Below, piece after piece: positions 36,384 through 42,748 of a DNA stretch of 64,000 nucleotides. The DNA comes from Microcoleus sp. bin48.metabat.b7b8b9.023 (lineage in GTDB: Bacteria > Cyanobacteriota > Cyanobacteriia > Cyanobacteriales > Microcoleaceae). A program made the position numbers and the translations under genes. Below the pieces are notes generated by a model. That model did not search any database. It saw only the letters and a list, made by a program, of their open reading frames with translations, and was not told the origin of the DNA. Numbering within the stretch: the stretch's first letter is position 1; each line of letters begins with the position of its first letter. The stretch covers positions 62,001 to 126,000 of the forward strand of contig NZ_JAAFKG010000007.1 of the NCBI RefSeq assembly GCF_013299185.1, in the 5' to 3' direction.

Positions 36384-36500
36384 TCACCTCCTGGAGAGGT
36401 TCAGGGAAAGGAGCTTGAGGTATGCACTCAAGCCCCAAAAATACTAAGGGTATGCAGGTGCATAATTGATAGACACTACAAATAAGGCGGTTATTCAAAC
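36384..36500 (+). promoter_or_regulatory. Structured leader with tiny ORF, copy 1
   Basis: A block shared with the second leader (36900-36975 plus 38318-38400): AGGGAAAGGAGCTTGA, ATG, CAAGCCCC, AAAATACTAAGGG, then GCATAATTG, TAGA.ACTACAAATAAGGC. GCTTGAG and CTCAAGC flank the ATG at 36422, so a hairpin can hide the start. The tiny ORF 36422-36469 codes MHSSPKNTKGMQVHN. AAGGCGG at 36482 can pair with CCGCCTT near 36530, followed by TGTTTTG, a terminator-like stem before the XRE gene. Confidence 0.55.
36422..36469 (+). CDS. Leader ORF of 15 codons
   Basis: Codes MHSSPKNTKGMQVHN behind AAAGGAG eight bases upstream. The second leader codes MRPSPENTKGYQA once the TnpB element is removed. Nine of thirteen aligned residues agree while surrounding bases differ, which favours translation. 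It may control the XRE gene 130 bases downstream by attenuation or coupling; this is inference. Confidence 0.4.
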   Translation: MHSSPKNTKGMQVHN

Positions 36501-36553
36501 CTGCATTTTGATCAAAGGAGGCTTGCCCGGCCGCCTTTGTTTTGCCTATCTAC

Positions 36554-36603
36554 ATGAAGTGTACTTCATCTTTCGGCAGAAGTCAAGAGGTTCACTTCAT
36601 GAA
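36554..36603. promoter_or_regulatory. Probable operator of the first XRE gene
   Basis: ATGAAGT-GT-ACTTCAT at 36554-36569 is a perfect 7-bp inverted repeat, and ACTTCATGAA at 36594-36603 repeats its half-site across the XRE start codon. Two such sites 37 bases apart suggest autorepression. Confidence 0.5.
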
Positions 36604-36898
36604 ACAAGCTTCGTGTATTATGGAAGAAAATTCGCAAGAAAAGGAAAAGTCTCCATTAAGGCTTCTCAGAGAACAAGCTGGGCTAACCCGCCCTCAAGTC
36701 AAACAACATATCGGCGTTTCTGAGCGGATGCAAGCTGACTGGGAATCAGGAAAGTCTATGCCAACTGTGGAAAACGTGGCTGCACTGGCTAACCTATACC
36801 AAGTTTCTCTAAAAACTATGTTTGAGCTTTTAGGATTAGACGTAACTAAAATTCCCGATGACTTACCAAGTCGTGAGCCCTCACGCTCCGACAACTAA
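36599..36898 (+). CDS. XRE-family transcriptional regulator 1
   Basis: A 99-residue protein from ATG 36599, chosen because AAGAGG lies 8 bases upstream. An HTH of the Cro/C1 type is visible at about 19-75: LRLLREQAGLTRPQVKQHIG, VSERMQADWESGKSMPTVEN, VAALANLYQVSLKTMFELLG. A short Ser/Pro tail follows. It would bind the inverted repeats in its own leader. It neighbours a second XRE gene with the same leader type, so the two are probably a duplicated regulatory pair on the island. A hairpin CTAACCC-GCA-GGGGTTAG (36893-36910) follows the stop. Confidence 0.85.
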   Translation: MKQASCIMEENSQEKEKSPLRLLREQAGLTRPQVKQHIGVSERMQADWESGKSMPTVENVAALANLYQVSLKTMFELLGLDVTKIPDDLPSREPSRSDN

Positions 36899-36899
36899 C

Positions 36900-36975
36900 C
36901 CGCAGGGGTTAGCCAATCTCTAGGGAAAGGAGCTTGACTATGCGCCCAAGCCCCGAAAATACTAAGGGTTATCAG
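36900..36975 (+). promoter_or_regulatory. Structured leader, copy 2, left part
   Basis: AGGGAAAGGAGCTTGACTAT then GCGCCCAAGCCCCGAAAATA parallels copy 1. The tiny ORF starts at 36940 (MRPSPENTKGYQ) and is cut by the TnpB element after about 36975; its last codons and the stop (GCATAA) lie at about 38322 beyond the element. Confidence 0.55.
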
Positions 36976-37088
36976 GACACCGGGGGTTTAAAACCCCGTC
37001 CTTTTAGGACGGCTTTAATTGTAAATCTTTGTTGCAACACAGTCAGTTTTGTGCTAGGAAGTCTAGCATAACGTAGGAGGTAAATGCC

Positions 37089-38279
37089 ATGCTAGTTTTT
37101 GAGTTTAAAGCCTACGGAAATAAGAGTCAGTTTGCCGCAGTAGATGAAGCAATTCGTACAGCTCAATTTGTCCGTAATAGTTGTTTGCGCTATTGGATGG
37201 ACAACCGGAAAATAGATAAGTACGATTTAAACAAATACTGTGCGGTACTGGCGCATGAATTTCCGTTTGCTTCGGAACTTAACTCTCAAGCAAGACAAGC
37301 CAGTGCAGAAAGAGCCTGGTCTGCTATCTCCCGATTTTATGATAACTGCAAGAAAGGAGTTCCTGGTCAAAAAGGATATCCAAAATTCCAGAAAGATTGT
37401 CGCTCAGTTGAGTATAAGTCAACTGGATGGAAACTAGCTCTCGATCGAAAGTCAATCAAATTCACCGACAAAAAAGGAATTGGCAAGCTTAAACTAAAAG
37501 GAACACGAGACTTACATTTCTACTCCTTCAACCAAATAAAACGGGTGAGATTGGTGAAACGGGCTTCGGGCGTATACGTTCAGTTTTGCGTTGATGTTGA
37601 CCGAAAAGAAAACATAGAACCCTCGGGAAATACCATTGGGTTAGACGTAGGACTGAAGGAATATTATACCGATTCCAACGGAGTGATGGTTGAAAATCCG
37701 AGATTCCTCCGCAAAGGCGAAAAAATCCTCAAGCGTTGTCAACGTCGTATTTGTCGAAAAGTTAAAGGTTCAAAGAATCGAGGCAAAGCTAGACAGATTT
37801 TAGGAAAATGCCACCTCAAAATAAGTAGGCAGCGCAAAGACCATGCAATCAAATTAGCACGGTGCGTAGTTCAGTCAAACGACTTGATAGCCTACGAAGA
37901 TTTGAGGATTAAAAATATGGTAAAAAATCACTGTCTGGCTAAGTCGATTAACGACGCTTCTTGGTATCAGTTCCGGATCTGGATTGAATACTTTGCCAAA
38001 GTATTTGGGAAAGTAACGGTTGCGGTAAATCCGCAATATACTAGCCAAGAATGCTCTAGTTGCGGTGCAATTGTGAAGAAAACGCTATCTACCAGAACAC
38101 ACGTTTGTAAATGTAGTTGTGTAATGGATAGAGATTTCAATGCAGCTAGAAATATCCTCAGTCGAGGATTGGGTACGGTAGGGCATACCGGAACCTTTGC
38201 ATTAAATGCAAGCAACGCTTTGGGAGATGAGTCCTCTACTTTAACTGGAGAAATCCTGTTTAAGCAAGTCATGTCGTAG
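37089..38279 (+). CDS. tnpB: TnpB RNA-guided nuclease (IS605 group)
   Basis: A 396-residue protein. RuvC-like catalytic residues are visible: Asp186 in IGLDVGLKEY, Glu270 in IAYEDLRIKNM, and DRDFNAARNI at 347-356. The zinc finger is CSSC (322-325) with CKCSC (340-344); the usual CG of the second pair is CS. An N-terminal helical part (LVFEFKAYGNKSQFAAVDEA) and the basic linker KRCQRRICRKVKGSKNRGKA match full-length TnpB. It should cut DNA guided by a right-end RNA. The ATG at 37089 follows GTAGGAGGTAAATGCC, a strong ribosome binding site. It appears intact and has inserted in a regulatory leader. Confidence 0.93.
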   Translation: MLVFEFKAYGNKSQFAAVDEAIRTAQFVRNSCLRYWMDNRKIDKYDLNKYCAVLAHEFPFASELNSQARQASAERAWSAISRFYDNCKKGVPGQKGYPKFQKDCRSVEYKSTGWKLALDRKSIKFTDKKGIGKLKLKGTRDLHFYSFNQIKRVRLVKRASGVYVQFCVDVDRKENIEPSGNTIGLDVGLKEYYTDSNGVMVENPRFLRKGEKILKRCQRRICRKVKGSKNRGKARQILGKCHLKISRQRKDHAIKLARCVVQSNDLIAYEDLRIKNMVKNHCLAKSINDASWYQFRIWIEYFAKVFGKVTVAVNPQYTSQECSSCGAIVKKTLSTRTHVCKCSCVMDRDFNAARNILSRGLGTVGHTGTFALNASNALGDESSTLTGEILFKQVMS

Positions 38280-38318
38280 ATCAAAGAATCCCCGTGCCTT
38301 TAGGCCCGGGAGTGTCAA
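38280..38318 (+). ncRNA. Candidate guide-RNA 3' end of the tnpB element
   Basis: Directly after the tnpB stop, CCCGTGCCTTTAGGCCCGGG folds with GCCT/AGGC and CCC/GGG pairs and is followed by AGTGTCAAG. In related elements the right end gives the scaffold of the omega RNA and the next bases are the guide. The guide would then begin in the leader at about 38319. This is inference from the family. Confidence 0.4.
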
Positions 38319-38420
38319 GCAGGCATAATTGGTAGAAACTACAAATAAGGCAGCTCGCTATAAACCAAAGTGTTTTCACCGTCCGGCTAAATCAGCCGCC
38401 TTTCTGTTGTCTCTACTTAA

Positions 38421-38460
38421 ACAACCATAGTTGTAAAAAAAAGTCAACAACTTTGGTTGT
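38421..38460. promoter_or_regulatory. Two operator-like inverted repeats before the second XRE gene
   Basis: ACAAC-CATA-GTTGT (38421-38434) and ACAAC-TTTG-GTTGT (38447-38460), centres 26 bases apart, end 13 bases before the ATG at 38474. The pattern is typical of an autorepressor and differs from the ATGAAGT repeats of the first XRE gene. Confidence 0.6.
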
Positions 38461-38473
38461 CAATTTTTATGAT

Positions 38474-38743
38474 ATGCCCAGAAATAAACAAACTCAAGAG
38501 TCGAAAAATATACCAGCACTGCAAATCTTGCGGGAGGCTGTTGGTTTGTCGCAATCGGCCTTAGCAAAACAAATTCCCGACAAAACCCGCACAAAAACCT
38601 TAAGTCAGCAAGCCATTAGCAAGTGGGAACGAGGATTAGACGAACCCGAATTGACTATTGCTCAAATGAAAGCCCTGTGCAAAGCTTTGGGAAAAACACT
38701 TAACGATTTACCTGACAACTTGGGCGCACCAAATCCCGACTGA
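38474..38743 (+). CDS. XRE-family transcriptional regulator 2
   Basis: An 89-residue protein from ATG 38474 (MPRNKQTQESKNIPALQILR); a TTG seven codons upstream lies inside an operator and is unlikely. The HTH spans about 18-75: LREAVGLSQSALAKQIPDKT, LSQQAISKWERGLDEPELTI, MKALCKALGKTLNDLPDN. The insertion KTRTK before the recognition helix is a variant. Leader copy 2 lay upstream before the tnpB element separated them. With regulator 1 it ends in the similar DLP motif (DDLP, NDLP), a further sign of duplication. Confidence 0.85.
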   Translation: MPRNKQTQESKNIPALQILREAVGLSQSALAKQIPDKTRTKTLSQQAISKWERGLDEPELTIAQMKALCKALGKTLNDLPDNLGAPNPD

Positions 38744-38800
38744 CAACTAAAAAGTCAAAAAGGTCGATCGCACCTGGCACAACATAGAGGTTAATTCTTA

Positions 38801-38868
38801 GGTACGTAGTTGCGCTTCAGCGCTCTTTCCGATATCCCAAAAAGAGCGCTGAAGCGCAACTACGTACC
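38801..38868. repeat. Perfect 28-bp inverted repeat (TACGTAGTTGCGC family)
   Basis: Left arm 38801-38828 starts GGTACGTAGTTGCGCTTCAG; the right arm 38841-38868 is its exact inverse; the loop is CCGATATCCCAA. It lies between the convergent XRE 2 and arfB genes and would work as a two-way terminator. A diverged copy is at 57195-57261. Confidence 0.9.
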
Positions 38869-38888
38869 TGTACGAGCCCTTTGCTCCC

Positions 38889-39302
38889 TCAATCCGTAAT
38901 TTTCCCTCTCAGAGCCTTAATCTGACCCCGCTTGGTTTTGCTGTCAAGACGCTTGCGCTGGGAACTGCGAGTCGCTTTGCTGGGTTTGCGCCTTTTCGGG
39001 ATGACGATCGCACTTTTGATCAATTCTTGCAACCGTCTCAAAGCTTCCTCGCGGTTTTGTTCCTGGCTGCGGTGTTCCTGTGCTTTGATGATAATCACAC
39101 CTTCGGAGGTGATTCGCCCATCGTTGAGTTGCAATAAACGCTGCTTGTAGCGATCGGGCAATGAGGAAGCTGGGATATCAAAGCGCAAGTGAATCGCACT
39201 CGCCACCTTATTTACATTTTGCCCCCCCGCGCCTTGAGATCGAATCGCACTAATCTCGATTTCGCGATCGGGAATCAACACAGTGTTGGAAATTTGTAGC
39301 AT
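38889..39302 (-). CDS. arfB: Alternative ribosome-rescue factor ArfB (YaeJ)
   Basis: A 137-residue peptidyl-tRNA hydrolase of the class I release factor group. The catalytic GGQ is in RSQGAGGQNVNKVASAIHLR at about 22-41; the rest of the RF-1 domain follows (LPDRYKQRLL, GVIIIKAQEHRSQEQNREEA). The basic tail RSSQRKRLDSKTKRGQIKAL is the part that enters the empty mRNA channel of stalled ribosomes. It frees ribosomes lacking a stop codon. The ATG at 39302 lies 3 bases from the stop of the upstream Mrr-type gene, so the two are co-transcribed. Confidence 0.93.
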   Translation of the reverse strand: MLQISNTVLIPDREIEISAIRSQGAGGQNVNKVASAIHLRFDIPASSLPDRYKQRLLQLNDGRITSEGVIIIKAQEHRSQEQNREEALRRLQELIKSAIVIPKRRKPSKATRSSQRKRLDSKTKRGQIKALRGKITD

Positions 39303-39305
39303 GAT

Positions 39306-39776
39306 TTATTGATAATGCTTAGCTGTGAGTAGAAATTCGATTAGTTCTTTTCGATCCCATAACTCTACCTCGTTAGATTTAGCAAGTTTGTAAGCATTTT
39401 CTGTAAATCTATTGTTGGTGATTACTCTGCCTTTATTTCCTTTGTAATGTCTGACGGCTCCGGCTACTTCTTGAACTGCTTTAATCCCAACTGGATTTTT
39501 ACTTCTTTTTGCTTGAACAACAGTTTTTAAGCCATCTTTGTACAAAATTAGATCGGCTCCATAATCTTGACTGTCTTGAGTTAAATTAACATTATAGCCA
39601 CACTGTCTAAAATGGACATATAGAAAATTTTCAAACTCTTTGCCAGTCATTGTATCCACTTCCAGAATACCACTGTCTGATAAACGTTTTCTTTGCTCTT
39701 CTTCTTTCAATGTATCAAATGCCAATGCTGCAATATCACCGATAATGCCAGCGGCTCTTACTATAAAAGATTTCAT
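39306..39776 (-). CDS. Mrr-type restriction endonuclease-like protein
   Basis: A 156-residue protein with a PD-(D/E)XK nuclease core: TGKEFENFLYVHFRQCGYNV (Glu at about 47), then Asp74 in DYGADLILYKDG and the QAKR of KTVVQAKRSKNPVGI (about 87-90). This D...QxK form is typical of Mrr_cat domains, found in type IV (modification-dependent) enzymes. The first 30 residues are partly hydrophobic (VRAAGIIGDIAALAF) and may be a membrane or dimer helix. No separate DNA-recognition domain is visible. It could be a defence nuclease near the methyltransferase island, or a housekeeping factor; arfB follows at once. Confidence 0.8.
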   Translation of the reverse strand: MKSFIVRAAGIIGDIAALAFDTLKEEEQRKRLSDSGILEVDTMTGKEFENFLYVHFRQCGYNVNLTQDSQDYGADLILYKDGLKTVVQAKRSKNPVGIKAVQEVAGAVRHYKGNKGRVITNNRFTENAYKLAKSNEVELWDRKELIEFLLTAKHYQ

Positions 39777-39820
39777 GAAATTACATTTATTTTAAAGGAG
39801 GAGTTATAATTGTACCAGAT

Positions 39821-40021
39821 TTGATCGGTACAGGCTCAACTAAACTCGATCGACCCATGCCATCATCAGGAGTTCAATACTTAATTATCAATGCCCTGGA
39901 AACTCTCGACTTGTTGAGATGGAGAATATATGATGAAGAAAAGGGATTTTGGTACATCGAAACCCCTAGTCGAGTTTTACCAAGGGCTGCTATACTACAA
40001 AGTCGCGAGTTGTTCGTATAG
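39821..40021 (+). CDS. Small hypothetical protein
   Basis: A 66-residue ORF from TTG 39821; the strong AAAGGAGGAG at about 39794-39803 would better serve a start nearer 39809-39812, where only ATT or GTA occurs, so the start is uncertain. The product ends YDEEKGFWYIETPSRVLPRA, a compact soluble domain; I do not recognise it. It runs 15 bases ahead of the next small gene, so they may be a unit. Divergent from the Mrr-type gene. Confidence 0.5.
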   Translation: MIGTGSTKLDRPMPSSGVQYLIINALETLDLLRWRIYDEEKGFWYIETPSRVLPRAAILQSRELFV

Positions 40022-40036
40022 ACGAGGTTGAAGACT

Positions 40037-40312
40037 ATGACGAAACCGCATGATATTAGAATAGAACAAGACCGGAGATTGGGAGAATTAATGGCGATCC
40101 TCTTCGAGGGCTTCGCTAACGCCCGTCAGCGATTCCTGGATGCAGGCGGCGATCCCCGACACCCGCCATCAGGTTTAAAAGGCGATGATTACATGACAGA
40201 CGCAGAAAGAGAAGAAGCACTGACGATCGCCCGATCGCTCTTTAACGACGAATATATTAAAAGCTATCTCAAAAACAAACGTCAAAACAATTTGCAACCC
40301 CAGATTAATTAG
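40037..40312 (+). CDS. Hypothetical protein carrying the 29-bp element in frame
   Basis: A 91-residue soluble protein from ATG 40037 (MTKPHDIRIEQDRRLGELMA). Residues about 20-30 (ILFEGFANAR) are coded by the palindromic 29-bp repeat at 40094-40122, here read in the opposite direction from the two enzymes that show ALAKPSKRIAP. The C-terminal half (GLKGDDYMTDAEREEALTIA, then RSLFNDEY) is helical. No domain recognised. It follows another small ORF and precedes gnd on the other strand. Confidence 0.6.
   Translation: MTKPHDIRIEQDRRLGELMAILFEGFANARQRFLDAGGDPRHPPSGLKGDDYMTDAEREEALTIARSLFNDEYIKSYLKNKRQNNLQPQIN
40094..40122 (-). repeat. 29-bp palindromic element in a coding region
   Basis: GCGATCCTCTTCGAGGGCTT then CGCTAACGC, identical to 51201-51229 and the exact inverse of 57570-57598. 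The core CCTC-TTC-GAGG can form a small hairpin. It codes for AILFEGFANA here. Confidence 0.9.
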
Positions 40313-40346
40313 TAAGGTGCGCCGAAACGCACCCTACAAAAACTAA

Positions 40347-41801
40347 TTAATCAGCAGTTCCAGTTTGCAGCGACTCTTTGGCAGCCTGAGTCCACTCAGA
40401 GTGGAAGAATTCGCCGCGCGGTTTGTCGGTGCGCTCGTAGGTGTGAGCGCCGAAATAATCGCGCTGAGCTTGTGTCAGGTTTTGCGGGAGTCGATCGCGC
40501 CGGTAGCTGTCGAAATAGTCCAGGGACGCGCTGAAGGCCGGTACAGCGATACCCAGCAGGCTAGCGGTAGACAACACTTCGCGCCAAGCTGATTGGCGAT
40601 CGAGAATGCTCTGTTTAAACTCTGGCGCTAACAGCAAATTCGGCAGTGCGGGATCGTCCTTGAAAGCTTTTTTAATCTTGTCCAAAAAGCCAGCCCGAAT
40701 GATACAGCCGCCCTTCCAAATGCGGGAAATTTCGCTCAAACTCAAGTCATAATTATACGACTTTGAGGCCGCGCTCAACAGCGCCATACCTTGGGCGTAG
40801 GAGCAAATTTTCGAGCAGTAAAGCGCATCCCGAACTTTGTTCACAAATTCCTTAGGATCGCCTTCATACTTGGTGGTAGGCCCCGTCAGTTGTTCGGAAG
40901 CTTTAACGCGCTCTCCTTTGTAAGAAGACATGATTCTCGCATTCACAGCAGCGATAATTGTAGGAATGCTCACGCCCAATTCCAAAGCACTCATCACCGT
41001 CCAGCGACCAGTACCTTTTTGACCGGCGGCATCCATAATTACCTCAACTAAGGGTTGCTTAGTTTCCGGGTCAATGTATTTGAAAATATTAGCCGTAATT
41101 TCAATCAAAAACGAGTTGAGTTCGTCCGTGGTATTCCATTCGGCAAACACTTCCTGCAACTCTTGACCGCTGAGCCCACCGACGTTTTTCAGCAAATCGT
41201 AGGCTTCAGCAATGAGCTGCATATCCCCGTACTCAATACCGTTGTGCACCATTTTCACGTAGTGACCGGCACCGCCAGGGCCGATGAATGTGACGCAGGG
41301 GCCGTCATCTACTTGAGCCGCAATTTTAGTCAGAATTGGCTCCAATTCCTTGTAGGCTGCTAGGGTACCACCTGGCATGAGACTAGCACCGTTGAGGGCG
41401 CCTTCTTCGCCGCCGCTGATGCCCATACCGACAAATCCCAGTCCGGCTGCTTCTAAATCTTTGGTGCGACGTTCGGTGTCATCGTAGAGGGAGTTGCCGC
41501 CGTCAATAATCATGTCATTGGGGTCTAGCATGGGTTTGAGCTGGTCAATTACCGCATCTACGGCTTTGCCAGCTTGTACCATGACTAAGATTCTGCGGGG
41601 ACGTTCTAGAGCTTCGACGAATTCCGCCAGAGTCTTAGTGGCTACAATGTTTTTGCCGGGGGCGCGTTTCGCCATGAATTCGTCGGTTTTGGCTGCTGTA
41701 CGGTTGTACACGGCTACGGAGAAGCCTCTGCTTTCGACGTTGAGGGCTAGGTTTTCGCCCATAACTGCTAGACCGATTAAACCAAAATTTTGCTTTGTCA
41801 T
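40347..41801 (-). CDS. gnd: 6-phosphogluconate dehydrogenase, decarboxylating
   Basis: A 484-residue enzyme of the oxidative pentose phosphate pathway that converts 6-phosphogluconate and NADP+ to ribulose 5-phosphate, CO2 and NADPH. The cofactor motif GLIGLAVMGENLALNVESRG is at 6-25; substrate residues lie in GMGISGGEEGA and GPGGAGHYVKMVHNGIEYGD; the C-terminal helices end with QRDYFGAHTYERTDKPRGEF. Length is typical for the long, dimeric form. In cyanobacteria it works mostly in the dark. No opcA or zwf is adjacent. ATG 41801 has no strong ribosome binding site on the minus strand. Confidence 0.97.
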   Translation of the reverse strand: MTKQNFGLIGLAVMGENLALNVESRGFSVAVYNRTAAKTDEFMAKRAPGKNIVATKTLAEFVEALERPRRILVMVQAGKAVDAVIDQLKPMLDPNDMIIDGGNSLYDDTERRTKDLEAAGLGFVGMGISGGEEGALNGASLMPGGTLAAYKELEPILTKIAAQVDDGPCVTFIGPGGAGHYVKMVHNGIEYGDMQLIAEAYDLLKNVGGLSGQELQEVFAEWNTTDELNSFLIEITANIFKYIDPETKQPLVEVIMDAAGQKGTGRWTVMSALELGVSIPTIIAAVNARIMSSYKGERVKASEQLTGPTTKYEGDPKEFVNKVRDALYCSKICSYAQGMALLSAASKSYNYDLSLSEISRIWKGGCIIRAGFLDKIKKAFKDDPALPNLLLAPEFKQSILDRQSAWREVLSTASLLGIAVPAFSASLDYFDSYRRDRLPQNLTQAQRDYFGAHTYERTDKPRGEFFHSEWTQAAKESLQTGTAD

Positions 41802-42091
41802 GCTAAGTAATCCGCTGGTTCCGTTTGATGATAGGTTTGCGAGAAAGGAAAGCGAGGCGGGGTGTAGCGCTTTCGTGTGGACTAAAAGTATTGGACAATA
41901 GACCTAGGTGGTTTACGTTTATTTTTATATTCTAAGAATTGCTGTTTGGTAAATCAGTAGGGTTTTTTTAAGATTTAAGAATTATTAATGACGCGGGCAG
42001 GTGATGATAAGGCAGGTATTATGTCGATCGCAGTAACGATAGATACAGATAAGCGGACATTTTGAGGAAAATTTAGGAGACTGTTGTAATT
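41802..42091. other. Divergent promoter region of gnd and the 140-residue ORF
   Basis: 290 bases, A/T-rich in the middle (41920-41990). No repeat or clear regulatory box is visible. Confidence 0.4.
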
Positions 42092-42514
42092 ATGGAAGAT
42101 TTGCAGTATCTCGCGGCTTGGGTGAAGGAGCAACACGCTCGGGAGTATATTTTGACTTGGCTGCTGAGTCAACAGGGGTTGTGGTGGTCGGATGGGGAGA
42201 TTTATCAGGCGGTTTTGCAAAAGTCGGGAAAGCTGTTGAGGGCTTACGTTCAAAAACGGCAGGCTGGAGAGTTGTTTGAGGGGATTTCTGAGAAGTTGGT
42301 GGGGGATGAGAATTGGGATGATTTGGTGATCAGTTTGGGGCGAATTGTTGCTGTTTATCAGGAGGAGTTGGTGAAGTTGCAAGAGCGCGATATGCGGGGG
42401 GATGGGCTAAAAAAAAAGTCAATTAGCCAACCTGTAAGTGGAGATTCTTTGTCGGTGTTGGAGGTGCAGCAAGCTTTGCCCGATCCTTACGCGGATACGC
42501 TGACTGGGAGATAG
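42092..42514 (+). CDS. Hypothetical protein of 140 residues
   Basis: A helical, soluble protein: MEDLQYLAAWVKEQHAREYI at the start, then KLLRAYVQKRQAGELFEG and ENWDDLVISLGRIVAVYQEE. The tail (SQPVSGDSLSVLEVQQALPD) looks flexible. No motif that I know. The DNA has an unusual run of G-rich codons (GGGG in several places). TGAGGAAAATTTAGGAGACT upstream gives a fair ribosome binding site. Codon use looks coding and the start is clear. It is followed by short tandem repeats. Confidence 0.65.
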   Translation: MEDLQYLAAWVKEQHAREYILTWLLSQQGLWWSDGEIYQAVLQKSGKLLRAYVQKRQAGELFEGISEKLVGDENWDDLVISLGRIVAVYQEELVKLQERDMRGDGLKKKSISQPVSGDSLSVLEVQQALPDPYADTLTGR

Positions 42515-42745
42515 TTATTTGTTATTGGTTATTTGTTATTGGTTATTTGTTATTGGTTATTTGTTATTGGTTATTCGTAGCAGGCAACAAATAACAAGTA
42601 ATATTGTTTCCGGTTGGATCGGAATAGTCAGTGCGAGCGTCCCCGCTCGCGATTTCGGTAGCGAGCGGGGACAGCACTAGATAATTGCGATGTCACCGGA
42701 TTTCTAATGACAAATAACTAATAACAAATAACTAATAACAAGTAA
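42513..42745. repeat. TTATTTGTTATTGG tandem array and hairpin
   Basis: About four copies of a 15-bp unit (GTTATTGGTTATTTG) at 42520-42573, then GCGAGCGTCCCCGCTCGCGA with its inverse GTAGCGAGCGGGGAC at about 42633-42676, a stem of roughly 12 pairs, then CTAATAACAAATAACTAATA at 42716-42740. The hairpin motif also occurs near 22811. Confidence 0.8.
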
Positions 42746-42748
42746 TGA

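Larger units (their letters stand above)
36976..38319 (+). mobile_element. IS605-group element carrying only tnpB
   Basis: About 1.34 kb. The left end has GGGGGTTTAAAACCCC then GTCCTTTTAGGAC hairpins; the right end has CCCGTGCCTTTAGGCCCGGG and GAGTGTCAA, the form typical of the right end and guide RNA 3' end of such elements. Removing it restores a leader that aligns with copy 1 (GGGTTAT joined to CAGGCATAATT). No tnpA is present. Exact ends are uncertain by a few bases. Confidence 0.75.
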
